From NCBI GenBank assembly GCA_020718105.1, contig DYDA01000009.1, positions 1-64,000 of the forward strand: a stretch of 64,000 nt of DNA, in the 5' to 3' direction. The notes beneath the pieces were generated by a model. It was not told where the DNA came from, searched no databases, and saw only the letters and a list, made by a program, of their open reading frames with translations. Positions 53,367 to 62,198 of this stretch are shown one piece after another. This stretch comes from Micavibrio sp. Its GTDB lineage: Bacteria > Pseudomonadota > Alphaproteobacteria > UBA9219. How positions within the stretch are numbered: the first letter of the stretch is position 1; every line of letters begins with the position of its first letter. A program made the position numbers and the translations under genes.

Positions 53367-54680
53367 ATGACTGAAACATTTAGTTTTGATCTTGAGAAAG
53401 TTAGAACGAGAAACGCTCTCATTCACGCCAACTCCATCTTTTCAGGTCGGGGCGTGCGTCCAGATGCGCATCAGTCCGTTACGAACATTAGACCGTTCGT
53501 CCGCGCCGTTGCCGCAGGCTCGCATCCGCAAATTTCTGTCGGCGAGAAAAAAAGTATCGTTCTTATTGGCCTCGACTCGATCAAACACAGTTTCGCGGAG
53601 AAAGTTTTCAAGCCAGATCACTTGGTTTGCATGACAAGCGTTTTTCCTTCGACGTCGATTCGTGTGTGGCCAACGGCCCTGACGGGATATAGCCCCGAGA
53701 CGTTTGGTTCCGTTGGCCCCGTTTTCTATGCCAAGGAAATCGACGCGCTGTACAATGCGCTGGATGACTCCTATCGGGTTCAAGAGTCGTTTGTTGTCGA
53801 TCCCAAAGTAACCGACCAGCACCCCATAGGTAGCAAGGACAATCTTTTCAGTGACCTAAATGTTCTTGGTTTCCAAACCGTCTGCATCAACGGGTTCTAT
53901 GCTCATAAAAAGAGTCGCTGGTCTCAGGCCATGCAAGAGAATGCCGGACGCTATGTGACGTCAAAGTACGATTGGCGCAATATCACGATGCAACCCGACC
54001 TAATTGTCGCTTCCATTCGGGAAGACGTTTCTGAAGCCTTGACATCAATGAACAAAGGGCAAAATGCGCTTGTCTGGACGCTATCAGATATCGATTGTTA
54101 CGTGCATGAACATGGATATTCAGACAATTTAAAAACAGCGCTAGACGAATTAGACGGGTTTTTCCGCGAATTGGCTAATAATGGCCACCTTGTAATCGCC
54201 TTTGCGGATCATGGGCAGGTTCCTCAAGTCGTCAGTACCTTTACCGAAGGCTGGGACAATATCCACAGCGATGAGAATTGCCGTAGGCCATCCGGCGGAG
54301 CTGGAAGAGTCCGGTGGAGTTATCCGCGTCCGGGGCACGAACAAGCCCTTAAAGAGCAAATCGAAGGTCTTTTGGGCGATACCGCCGCCGTCATATGGCG
54401 CGCCGATCTTGAGAAGCTCGGCATCCTTTCATTAGGAGAAAATCTTAAGAGCCAGATTGGAGAGATTGTGGTTCTCGGTCTGACCGAGGACTTTCCGTTG
54501 GCCCTGCACGGTGACGGCTTCATATATGAACACGGATCCGTAAGCAGAGACGAGATGCTCGTCCCCCTGATGATTTACAAGGCTGCCGCGAAAGAGGCGT
54601 CCGCCCATACACTTACTGTGCCATCGAGAGAAGACGCTTTGGCTCACCCCGCAACCTTCAACCCGAAACTGGGAGGATAA
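53367..54680 (+). CDS. alkaline-phosphatase-superfamily hydrolase (nucleotide pyrophosphatase-like)
   Basis: 437 aa. Metal-ligand pattern of the superfamily: [10 protein letters not shown] (first Asp), nucleophile region [31 protein letters not shown] (second metal site), FADHG, and HGSVSRDEM near residue 400. This is typical of phosphodiesterase/nucleotide pyrophosphatase or phosphonoacetate hydrolase-like members. No signal peptide, so it acts in the cytoplasm. Would cleave a phosphodiester or pyrophosphate bond; substrate unknown. Confidence 0.8.
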   Translation: MTETFSFDLEKVRTRNALIHANSIFSGRGVRPDAHQSVTNIRPFVRAVAAGSHPQISVGEKKSIVLIGLDSIKHSFAEKVFKPDHLVCMTSVFPSTSIRVWPTALTGYSPETFGSVGPVFYAKEIDALYNALDDSYRVQESFVVDPKVTDQHPIGSKDNLFSDLNVLGFQTVCINGFYAHKKSRWSQAMQENAGRYVTSKYDWRNITMQPDLIVASIREDVSEALTSMNKGQNALVWTLSDIDCYVHEHGYSDNLKTALDELDGFFRELANNGHLVIAFADHGQVPQVVSTFTEGWDNIHSDENCRRPSGGAGRVRWSYPRPGHEQALKEQIEGLLGDTAAVIWRADLEKLGILSLGENLKSQIGEIVVLGLTEDFPLALHGDGFIYEHGSVSRDEMLVPLMIYKAAAKEASAHTLTVPSREDALAHPATFNPKLGG

Positions 54681-54682
54681 AA

Positions 54683-56140
54683 ATGTCCGACAAATCTAAA
54701 AGTGAGAAAAACATGAAAAATCAGATGAAATTCTTCAATACATTGACGCGCGAGGCGCAGCCTCTTGCCCCGATTAATGCGAACGAGATAGGGTTGTACA
54801 CATGCGGCCCAACTGTTTACAGCTACGCCCATATCGGCAACCTGCGCACATATATTTTCGAGGATATCTTGCGCCGCGTTCTTGAAAAATCTGGCTATAG
54901 CGTCAAGCATGTGATGAACATCACCGATGTTGGCCATCTGCAATCCGATGCTGATGAAGGCGAAGACAAGATGGAAGTGGCGGCCCGGCGCGAAAAGAAG
55001 TCACCTTGGGAAATCGCTAAGTTTTTCGAATCCACCTTTTTCAGCGATTGCGCGGATTTGAATGTCCAGCGCCCACATGTCGTTTGCCGCGCTACAGAGC
55101 ATATTCCGGAAATGATCGAATTCGTGAAAGCTCTTGAGGAAAAAGGCATCGCTTATGCCGTCGACGGCAACGTCTATTACGATACGTCCAAGTTTTCTAG
55201 CTACGCTGATTTTGCACGGCTTGATTTCTCTCAAATGCAAGAATTTGGGCGCGTCGAGCAGGATTCGCGCAAACGCAATCCCCAAGACTTTGTGCTCTGG
55301 TTCTCTCAATCGAAATATCCGAACCAGATCATGAAATGGGATTCTCCTTGGGGCGTCGGTTTTCCGGGATGGCATATCGAATGCTCGGCGATGGCCTCAA
55401 AATATCTTGGCGAGCAATTCGACATTCATTGCGGCGGCATCGACCACATTCCCGTTCACCACACGAACGAAATCGCGCAAAGCGAAGGCCGTTTCGGACA
55501 CCGGTGGGTCAATCATTGGATGCATGGCGAGTTTCTCGTCTTGGACAAAGGAAAAATGTCGAAGTCCAAAGGAGGTACGCTGACGGTCGCTACCTTGAAA
55601 GAACTTGGCTATGACCCGATGCACTTCCGCTATCTCTGCTTGAATGCACATTACCGAAGCCAGCTTAAGTTCAGCTACGACTCCTTGGATGGTGCGCGCA
55701 ACGCCTATGAAACGCTCCAGCACAAGCAGGCGGATTGGGCGGCAGAACCAGAATCGCCCCTGTCGGCTCAAGACAAAAAGTTGGTCGCCGATTACGAAGG
55801 GCAATTTTGGAGCGCGATGACCGATGACCTCAATGCGCCCCTAGCGTTGTCCGCGCTTTGGACGGGACTTCGTGACGACCGGATGTCAACGACGGCGAAA
55901 CAAGCTCTTTTTGGGACGGTGAATGAGGTTCTCGGCATCACAAAGCCGGAAGAAGAAATGAAGTTGGCTCCTGAATTGGAACAGCTCATCAAAGATCGAG
56001 AAGCGGCACGTGGCCAGAAGGATTGGAAGCGAGCCGATGAGCTTAGAGGCAAGCTGGAAGATCAAGGCATTCTTATAAAGGATAGACCCAATGGAACGGA
56101 TTGGTTCGTAAAAAAAAACAAAACTAGCCTGACACCCTAG
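54683..56140 (+). CDS. cysS: cysteinyl-tRNA synthetase, operon-embedded
   Basis: Attaches cysteine to tRNA-Cys. 485 aa, normal length. HIGH motif as HIGN (50-53), zinc and cysteine ligands C41 (YTCGPTVY), C234 (WHIECSAM), H259 and E263 (PVHHTNE), and KMSKS at 291-295. The C-terminal anticodon helix bundle is complete, so it should be active. It sits inside a 14-gene operon rather than alone, directly before a TrpRS-like gene. It may be a resistant or specialised second copy or the cell's only CysRS; that cannot be told here. GGGAGG ribosome site. Confidence 0.95.
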   Translation: MSDKSKSEKNMKNQMKFFNTLTREAQPLAPINANEIGLYTCGPTVYSYAHIGNLRTYIFEDILRRVLEKSGYSVKHVMNITDVGHLQSDADEGEDKMEVAARREKKSPWEIAKFFESTFFSDCADLNVQRPHVVCRATEHIPEMIEFVKALEEKGIAYAVDGNVYYDTSKFSSYADFARLDFSQMQEFGRVEQDSRKRNPQDFVLWFSQSKYPNQIMKWDSPWGVGFPGWHIECSAMASKYLGEQFDIHCGGIDHIPVHHTNEIAQSEGRFGHRWVNHWMHGEFLVLDKGKMSKSKGGTLTVATLKELGYDPMHFRYLCLNAHYRSQLKFSYDSLDGARNAYETLQHKQADWAAEPESPLSAQDKKLVADYEGQFWSAMTDDLNAPLALSALWTGLRDDRMSTTAKQALFGTVNEVLGITKPEEEMKLAPELEQLIKDREAARGQKDWKRADELRGKLEDQGILIKDRPNGTDWFVKKNKTSLTP

Positions 56141-56193
56141 TTCTACAAGACAAAAAAGACTGATTTTACAACAACTTATTTTGGGAGGCTAAA

Positions 56194-57237
56194 ATGAGCA
56201 CAGGGGAAATTTATGCCCTGACGGCAAAAGAGGCAACGGCACCGGCCATCGATCCTTGGAACAATGTAGTTCAAGAAGATTTAGCGCCGTTCATTCAATT
56301 CCACGGATTGCAGACCACTGATGAAATTCAGGGGCTCCTCGACAACGAGAAGCTGAGGCCGCTTGCTAAATCTGCGGTCTCCGGCATTGGCATTACAGAC
56401 GATGTCATTGGTTTCCTTCAAAACAAGCCGTCTTCCGTGGTTGCTATTTCTGGTTTCGATACGGCAGGAGATCTGCACTTTGGCAATCTTCTTGTCCTCA
56501 AGCAGCTCATGATCCTTGGACAGAAAGGATGCCAAGTCAGGATTCCGCTTGCCGATCTTGAGGCCATTGCCGCGCGCGGTGAAGACAGCAAAACCTCTGA
56601 GGATCGCGCGAATTCGACCATGATTCCCAATCTTGTTCAGTTGGGATTTAAATCCGAAAGTGTTTACATCCGATCCACAGTTCCACGAATTCTGGACATG
56701 ATGGCGGTCGTTTCTCGTGGCACAGCTCCTGATAAGATGGAAAAACTCTATGGCCGCGCACTTTCTGGGCCGGAGATTTTTTCACTGACTTTTATGGCAG
56801 CTGACCTGCTTCGGCCTCAAACAGAAGGCATCAAACACACGATTGCCGTTTATGGCATCGATGAAGCACCCCACATCCGGGCGATTAATCAGATTGCTAT
56901 TGATGTAGGCCTGAAGCCCATTGCCGGTCTTTTTAGTCCCCTTGTGCCGAGCAAGCAAAACTCGTCAATCAAGATGAGCAAAAGCCTTCAGAAACGTGGT
57001 GCAAACCTGTCACTGACGGCGGCTGTCGAGGACGCACGCGATACGGTCATTCAGTACGAAGTACAAGACCCTTGCATGGTGAAAGCCTTGCGGAAGCATT
57101 TTTTGATTGGGTCTGTTCTGAGGGATGATGCCGTCGAGTGCGACCTCGAATGCGCCGCCTGCAAAAGAGAGTCCGGAGCTGCAATTTTCGGCTTTATGGC
57201 GAACAAAAACCTTATTCAGAAACTCGCAAATTTATAA
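56194..57237 (+). CDS. archaeal/eukaryotic-type tryptophanyl-tRNA synthetase-like protein
   Basis: 347 aa class I synthetase fold. The N-terminal IDPW... and helical segment (about 20-75) before the HIGH-like LHFGN (94-98) resemble archaeal/eukaryotic TrpRS, not the bacterial enzyme, whose HIGH lies near residue 15. GIDEAPHIRAINQIA (221-235) matches the D-Q-D-P-x-x-R-x-x-R-D-x-A region, with changes, and KMSKS is intact (260-264). The C terminus is short (about 75 residues after KMSKS) with a CxxC, so tRNA anticodon recognition may be lost. It could charge a non-tRNA acceptor or a different amino acid. Horizontal transfer is likely. Confidence 0.75.
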   Translation: MSTGEIYALTAKEATAPAIDPWNNVVQEDLAPFIQFHGLQTTDEIQGLLDNEKLRPLAKSAVSGIGITDDVIGFLQNKPSSVVAISGFDTAGDLHFGNLLVLKQLMILGQKGCQVRIPLADLEAIAARGEDSKTSEDRANSTMIPNLVQLGFKSESVYIRSTVPRILDMMAVVSRGTAPDKMEKLYGRALSGPEIFSLTFMAADLLRPQTEGIKHTIAVYGIDEAPHIRAINQIAIDVGLKPIAGLFSPLVPSKQNSSIKMSKSLQKRGANLSLTAAVEDARDTVIQYEVQDPCMVKALRKHFLIGSVLRDDAVECDLECAACKRESGAAIFGFMANKNLIQKLANL

Positions 57238-57255
57238 ACCAAAGGAGATTTTCAA

Positions 57256-58263
57256 ATGGATAAGACAGAAAAAGCACTTAAAGTGATTGCGCCTTATATC
57301 GTCAAGACGCCTTTGCTCAAATCTAAGGATTTAAGCAAAAAACTCGGCTGCGAACTCTACTTCAAATATGAGCACCTGCAGGTGGCGGGATCCGTGAAGG
57401 CTAGAGGTTCTTTCCTGAAAGTTTTTTCCGCCGAACGGACAAATCCAAAGGGTTATGTGACAGCATCAAGCGGCAACCACGGTCTGAGCATTGCAATGGC
57501 TTCTCAGCAGGCTGGCGTAAAGCTGAAACTGTTCATGCCCGAAACAACACCTGAATCGAAAATTCAGAAAGTCAAAGCCTTGGGCGTCGACTTGGGCATA
57601 ACCGGAACCTCATGGGACGATGCGAACGACGCCGCCTTCGCCTACGGAAAAGAGACCGGAGCCGAATTTATCCATGCCTTTGCCGATCCGACCATCATCT
57701 TGGGACACTCGACGGCTGCGCTGGAGTGTCTTCAGGATATGCCCTCGGTTGATATCGCTATTTGTTCCATCGGCGGTGGCGGCATTGCACACGGATTTTT
57801 GGGCTATCTAAAAAGAAAGCTCCCCAATCTGCGTTGCTATGGCGTCGAAACCTATGGCGCAGAGTCCATGCTGACGAGTTTTCAGCACAATCGCGTTATG
57901 ACGATTCCTGAAATCACATCGAAGGCATCCGCCATCGGCGTGCGCGCGCCCGTGGACGAGACGTTCAGTTTTGCGAAAAAGAACTTGAATGGCCTTGTCG
58001 CTGTCAGCGATTACGCTGCTGCGGTCGCCCAGACGACGATCCTGAATTACGACAAACAGCTCGTCGAGCTTGCGGCATCCTGCTGCGTGGCCGCCCTGCA
58101 AGCCGAGAAGATACCCAACATTCAAGGAAAGAAGGTGCTGGTGCTCTTGTGCGGCGGCAACACCACCATGTCTGAGCTTGGCCTTGAAGCTACAGCCCAG
58201 CCGAAGCCGCCAACATTTCTGGCAAACGACAAAAGAGCTGTTGTGTCCTGCTGTCAATTATAA
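57256..58263 (+). CDS. serine/threonine dehydratase-like PLP enzyme
   Basis: 335 aa, fold type II. PLP Lys48 in AGSVKARGS, SSGNHG (71-76), and the phosphate-binding SIGGGGIAHG (171-180). Matches the catalytic core of threonine dehydratase or serine racemase without the C-terminal regulatory domain. Could dehydrate Ser/Thr or do a beta-replacement on a Cys/Ser derivative. The very end is Cys-rich (VVSCCQL). Strong AAAGGAG site. Confidence 0.85.
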   Translation: MDKTEKALKVIAPYIVKTPLLKSKDLSKKLGCELYFKYEHLQVAGSVKARGSFLKVFSAERTNPKGYVTASSGNHGLSIAMASQQAGVKLKLFMPETTPESKIQKVKALGVDLGITGTSWDDANDAAFAYGKETGAEFIHAFADPTIILGHSTAALECLQDMPSVDIAICSIGGGGIAHGFLGYLKRKLPNLRCYGVETYGAESMLTSFQHNRVMTIPEITSKASAIGVRAPVDETFSFAKKNLNGLVAVSDYAAAVAQTTILNYDKQLVELAASCCVAALQAEKIPNIQGKKVLVLLCGGNTTMSELGLEATAQPKPPTFLANDKRAVVSCCQL

Positions 58264-58275
58264 TTGGGGAACAAA

Positions 58276-59121
58276 ATGAAAGATAAACAAAAAATTATTT
58301 TTACGATCATGGGATGCGGTTCGGCTTATGGCGTGCCGACGGCAGGAAACGGATGGGGTATCTGCGATCCCAATCATCCGGCGAACAGGAGACTGGCCTC
58401 GTCCGTTGTTCTGCGTTCGGAAACCGACACGATCATCATCGATCTTGGGCCTGACTTCCGCCAGCAGACATGCACGCACAATGTACGAGAGATATCCGGC
58501 GTTTTGTTTACGCATTCCCACGCTGACCACATCACCGGGATATTTGAGCTGCCAATGTTTACGCAATGGCAAAGGGGTGACATCCATTGTTTTGCGACAC
58601 CTGAAACCTTGGTGGGCATCCAAAAAAGATTTCATTACCTGTTTGATCCGAACATCACGGTCTATCACTACGGCGGCGGAAGAATTCTTTGGCATGAAAT
58701 CGAATATGGCCAAGAAATGGTCGTTGGCGACATGCCAATCCTTCCTTTTCAACAAGATCATGGCTTTATGTCCAGCACAGGGTTTCGCGTCGGCGACATA
58801 GCCTATTCGACGGACGTGAAAAAGATCGACGAAGCCAACAAAGCCTTTCTCAAAGATCTGAAAATATGGGTGCTCGATTGCAACGGCATAGAGGTCAGCC
58901 CTGTCCACAATCACCTCGATCAGGCTCTCGCGTGGATTGAGGAGATAAAGCCTGAACGCGCCATCCTGACGCATCTCAGCGAGACCGTAGACTACGTTAC
59001 AACAAGCAAGAAACTGCCGCCAAATGTCGAACTGGCAGTCGACGGCATGTCCTTTGAAACCTTTGTCCAAAGACCGACATGCCGTCGTCCTTTGCGTCAA
59101 TATTCACCCAGCAACATATAG
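58276..59121 (+). CDS. PhnP-like metallo-beta-lactamase-fold phosphodiesterase
   Basis: 281 aa. The opening GCGSAYGVPTAGNGWGICDP is the PhnP/RNase Z-like pattern G-x-G-S-x-G-V-P...C-x-C, and HSHADH (80-85) is the dinuclear metal site. Further ligands lie in QQDHG, YSTDV and LTHLS. PhnP relatives hydrolyse cyclic or phosphodiester nucleotides. No other phosphonate genes are nearby, so a nucleotide intermediate of this operon is the likelier substrate. GGGGAAC upstream of the ATG. Confidence 0.85.
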   Translation: MKDKQKIIFTIMGCGSAYGVPTAGNGWGICDPNHPANRRLASSVVLRSETDTIIIDLGPDFRQQTCTHNVREISGVLFTHSHADHITGIFELPMFTQWQRGDIHCFATPETLVGIQKRFHYLFDPNITVYHYGGGRILWHEIEYGQEMVVGDMPILPFQQDHGFMSSTGFRVGDIAYSTDVKKIDEANKAFLKDLKIWVLDCNGIEVSPVHNHLDQALAWIEEIKPERAILTHLSETVDYVTTSKKLPPNVELAVDGMSFETFVQRPTCRRPLRQYSPSNI

Positions 59122-59131
59122 GAGAAGAGAT

Positions 59132-60163
59132 ATGAACGACGAAAACGGAAACTTCATTTACAAAGCTCGCCCTTCGCTTCAGGCGGGCACAAAAATTGGC
59201 ATCGTGTCACCCGGAAGCTGGGACGATTCGCCCAATTATGGGTTTCTCGATGCGCTTAGGGCGTTTTGGGAAAAGAAGGGTTTTGATGTCTGCATCCATC
59301 CGCAGAATTACTACAAGGACGGCGTGCTTGCTGGTTCCGACGCGGCCAGAGCCAAAGCGTTTATGGACATGGTCAAGAATCCCGAAATTGGCGCAATCAT
59401 GTTTGCGCGCGGATGTACGGGTTCCATCCATATTCTCGACATGCTCGATTATGATGCCATTAAGGCCAATCCAAAACCTATCATTGGTTCTTCCGATACA
59501 ACGACGCTGCTTCACGCGATAACAAAGAAAAGCGGCGTTGTGACATTCTATGGACCTATGGGCTGTCACTTCGCCGATCCGGCGAATGACCAGCGCACCT
59601 GCGATGACCTAATCACGGCGATCAATGCCGGAAATGAAGAGTACGAAATGACGTATCCTGAAGTCAGTTGTTTGCGTGAGGGAAAAGCCGAAGGATGGCT
59701 TGTTGGCGGGCACATGAACCGCATGCAGCTTCTCATGGGGACGCCGTATGACTGCCTTCCTCAAAGATCGCTGGTCGATGGCGTCGTTCTGTTTATTGAG
59801 ACTGTGGACACAACCCGGCTTGAAATCGACAACATTTTAAGCCAGTTCCGTTTGGCCGGAAAGTTGCAGACCGTGCGGGGGCTTATTGTCGGGGAAATGC
59901 TGGGCGTACAAGATGGGGAGACCAGCTTGGCGCGAAAGGGAGAACGAACTTATGGCCGTGATGTTCAAGGCATTATCGCCAAGGCCATGAAAGAAATATC
60001 GCCCCGCGTTCCGGTCGTTTGGAACTTTCCCTGTGGGCACGGTTCGTATCTCTCGACGATGCCCATCGGGAGCCACGTTAGCCTCGCTACGAGCAAGCAA
60101 GATGGAACACGGCTCTCTTTCCGGCCTGTGCCGAAAAGTGCGCCGATTATGTGTTATCTGTAA
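59132..60163 (+). CDS. S66-family peptidase (LD-carboxypeptidase/MccF-like)
   Basis: 343 aa. Serine peptidase fold S66: nucleophile Ser121 in IIGSSDTTTLLHA (usual GYSD), Glu222 in LFIETVD, and His302 in CGHGSYLSTMPIG, the same triad order as MccF and LdcA. No signal peptide, so the cytoplasmic MccF-type role (cleaving aminoacyl-nucleotide antibiotics for self-immunity) fits as well as the murein one. It ends the operon beginning at 48378. GGAGAAG ribosome site. The 3' end overlaps the convergent cysK by 17 bases. Confidence 0.85.
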   Translation: MNDENGNFIYKARPSLQAGTKIGIVSPGSWDDSPNYGFLDALRAFWEKKGFDVCIHPQNYYKDGVLAGSDAARAKAFMDMVKNPEIGAIMFARGCTGSIHILDMLDYDAIKANPKPIIGSSDTTTLLHAITKKSGVVTFYGPMGCHFADPANDQRTCDDLITAINAGNEEYEMTYPEVSCLREGKAEGWLVGGHMNRMQLLMGTPYDCLPQRSLVDGVVLFIETVDTTRLEIDNILSQFRLAGKLQTVRGLIVGEMLGVQDGETSLARKGERTYGRDVQGIIAKAMKEISPRVPVVWNFPCGHGSYLSTMPIGSHVSLATSKQDGTRLSFRPVPKSAPIMCYL

Positions 60164-61106
60164 ATAGCTCGGTGGAAAGGTAACGCTCGGCACTGTCTGG
60201 CAAAAGCGTGACGATGGTCTTTCCGGCCATTTCGGGGCGCTTGGCAAGCTGGATCGCTGCCGCCACCGCTGCTCCGGATGATATACCAGCAAGGATGCCT
60301 TCCTTGCGCGCCAGATCCCGCGCGTGAGACAAGGCATCCTCGTTGGTGATATTCAAAATTTCATTAATTCCGCTGACGTTCAAAATGTCAGGGACAAAAT
60401 TGGCCCCGATACCTTGGATCTTGTGAACGCCGGGTTTTCCACCTGTCAGGACGGGGCTGTTGGCAGGTTGAGCTGCGACTATCCTGATATCGGGTTTGTG
60501 CTTGCGCAAGCCTTCAGACACGCCTTGCACAGTTCCTCCCGTTCCGACACCGGCCACAAAGACATCGACTTGCCCGTTTGTGTCCGCCCAAATTTCTTCT
60601 GCTGTGGTGCGCGTGTGAATGGCGGGATTGGCTGGATTGGAAAATTGACGCGGCATAATCGCATTCAGGCGCGTTTTGACGACCTCTTCAGCCTTGCGGA
60701 GCGCGCCCGCCATGCCTTCTTCTGCGGGCGTCAGGATAATTTCAGCGCCCAAGAAGGACAGAAGCTTGCGTCGCTCAATAGACATATTGTCCGGCATGGT
60801 CAAGACAAGACCATAACCCTTCACGGCGGCGATAAACGCAAGACCGATGCCTGTATTTCCAGATGTCGCTTCAACAAGAACGCCACCGGAAACCAGCGTG
60901 CCGTCCCGTTCGGCAGCTTCGATCATGCCCAATGCGGTCCTGTCTTTAACCGATGAAAGCGGGTTGAAGTATTCCAGTTTCGCCAGAACGGTGGCAACGC
61001 TTCCAGCCTCTTGAGGCATCCTGTTTAAGCGGACAAGCGGTGTTCCGCCAATGGTCTCAATGATATTTTGATAAGTGATACCGCGTGCGGGTGATAGATT
61101 CGACAT
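60147..61106 (-). CDS. cysK: cysteine synthase (O-acetylserine sulfhydrylase)
   Basis: Forms cysteine from O-acetylserine and sulfide. 319 aa. PLP Lys54 in PLSSVKDRTA, EATSGNTGIG (82-91), and GVGTGGTVQG. The ATG at 61106 has GAGGAGA. It lies 16 bases after cysE as an operon. Together they supply cysteine, the substrate of the neighbouring CysRS. Confidence 0.93.
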   Translation of the reverse strand: MSNLSPARGITYQNIIETIGGTPLVRLNRMPQEAGSVATVLAKLEYFNPLSSVKDRTALGMIEAAERDGTLVSGGVLVEATSGNTGIGLAFIAAVKGYGLVLTMPDNMSIERRKLLSFLGAEIILTPAEEGMAGALRKAEEVVKTRLNAIMPRQFSNPANPAIHTRTTAEEIWADTNGQVDVFVAGVGTGGTVQGVSEGLRKHKPDIRIVAAQPANSPVLTGGKPGVHKIQGIGANFVPDILNVSGINEILNITNEDALSHARDLARKEGILAGISSGAAVAAAIQLAKRPEMAGKTIVTLLPDSAERYLSTELFTDNT

Positions 61107-61122
61107 GGATTTTCTCCTCGTT

Positions 61123-61983
61123 TCAATGATTTTCGGGAATAACGGCTTGATCCATTTCGTCTGCCGGTCGTGCACTTCTTGGCGCACCGACGATTTTTGC
61201 GGGGATGCCAGCAACCGTAGTGTGGGGAGGTACGTCCCGAAGCACTACGCTTCCTGCAGCTATGCATGCTCCGGCACCTATTTCGACATTGCCAAGGATC
61301 GACGCGCCCGCACCGATCATAACGCCCGAGCGCACTTTGGGGTGACGGTCGCCTTGCTCCTTGCCCGTTCCACCGAGCGTGACATTGTGAAGGATGGAAA
61401 CGTGATCTTCAACAATTGCCGTTTCTCCGATGACGAGGCCCGTCGCATGGTCAAGCATAATGCCGCTGCCAATCTTTGCGGCGGGGTGAATGTCTACGTC
61501 GTACAAAAGAGAACTGCGGTTCTGAAGGAGCAACGCATCGTCTGTTTCTCCATTCAGCCAAAGCACATGAGCCAGACGATGAATCTGAAGGGCATGGAAG
61601 CCCTTAAAATACAGAAACGGCGTCAAAGCGTCCGTGACGGCGGGATCTCGTGCGACAACGGCCTCCAAGTCGCGGGAGGCCGCCAAAACAAGATCGGGGT
61701 GTCTTTCATAAAGACCAGACAGCCTTTTTTCCAAGACGCTCGGCGCAAGCAGCGCGTCCGTTTGTTGGTGCGAAAGTGTTCGGCTTAGGCTTTGGGGTAG
61801 ACTCTCACTGTCCAAAATGATCGTCTGGATCAGGGTTGCCGATAAAGAGCCGTGTCGAAGCCTGTTTTCGGCAGCTAGGCGAAGTTTGAGCCAAAGCCCC
61901 TCTAAAGGCGAGGAACCTGCCTTTAGCAAAAAAGAGGCGGATTGTTTTGATGAGCTGAGCGCTCGTAAAGCGAAAATGTTCAT
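61123..61983 (-). CDS. cysE: serine O-acetyltransferase
   Basis: Acetylates serine. 286 aa with an N-terminal helical domain (about 25-150), then left-handed beta-helix hexapeptide repeats: DVDIHPAAKIGSGIMLDHAT, GLVIGETAIVEDHVSI, GGTGKEQGDRHPKV, with the catalytic His pair in DHATG and DRHP. Full length. First gene of cysE-cysK, preceded by a structured region (61991-62094). Confidence 0.94.
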   Translation of the reverse strand: MNIFALRALSSSKQSASFLLKAGSSPLEGLWLKLRLAAENRLRHGSLSATLIQTIILDSESLPQSLSRTLSHQQTDALLAPSVLEKRLSGLYERHPDLVLAASRDLEAVVARDPAVTDALTPFLYFKGFHALQIHRLAHVLWLNGETDDALLLQNRSSLLYDVDIHPAAKIGSGIMLDHATGLVIGETAIVEDHVSILHNVTLGGTGKEQGDRHPKVRSGVMIGAGASILGNVEIGAGACIAAGSVVLRDVPPHTTVAGIPAKIVGAPRSARPADEMDQAVIPENH

Positions 61984-61990
61984 TTGAGGT

Positions 61991-62094
61991 CTCTGTGGTT
62001 CGCCTGAAAATCAGGCTTGTTGTTCCTTGTGGCGCAAGCGCCTCTAACCTCGCGGCAACCGCGAGAAAAATTAGTTACAAGGACAACAACAGAG
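61991..62094. promoter_or_regulatory. highly structured nested inverted repeats upstream of cysE
   Basis: The outer stem is TTGTTGTTCCTTGT (62017-62030) with ACAAGGACAACAA (62077-62089), extended by CTCTGT (61991-61996) and ACAGAG (62089-62094). Inside are the hairpins GGCGC-AA-GCGCC (62031-62042) and CTCGCGG-CAA-CCGCGAG (62049-62065), the latter enclosed by CTAA (62044-62047) and TTAG (62071-62074). In RNA it would form a multi-branched leader just before the cysE start. It may be a regulatory RNA or a recombination-type site. No known riboswitch was recognised. The rest of 61984-62198 shows no gene. Confidence 0.55.
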
Positions 62095-62198
62095 AAACAT
62101 GAACCTACGGCTCCATATAGTTAACGAGGTCATTTTACTTATTTTCAGCAATGAAGTCAACCAAATGCGTTCTACACTGGTTGCAAGGCAAGAAGATT

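Noticed and set aside
58258-59100. 280-codon frame opposite the PhnP-like gene
   Set aside because: Mirror frame of a gene with an intact HSHADH site; no domain signature.
61991-62094. Integron attC site
   Set aside because: The nested stems resemble attC, but the core GTTRRRY/RYYYAAC boxes do not fit and no integrase is nearby.
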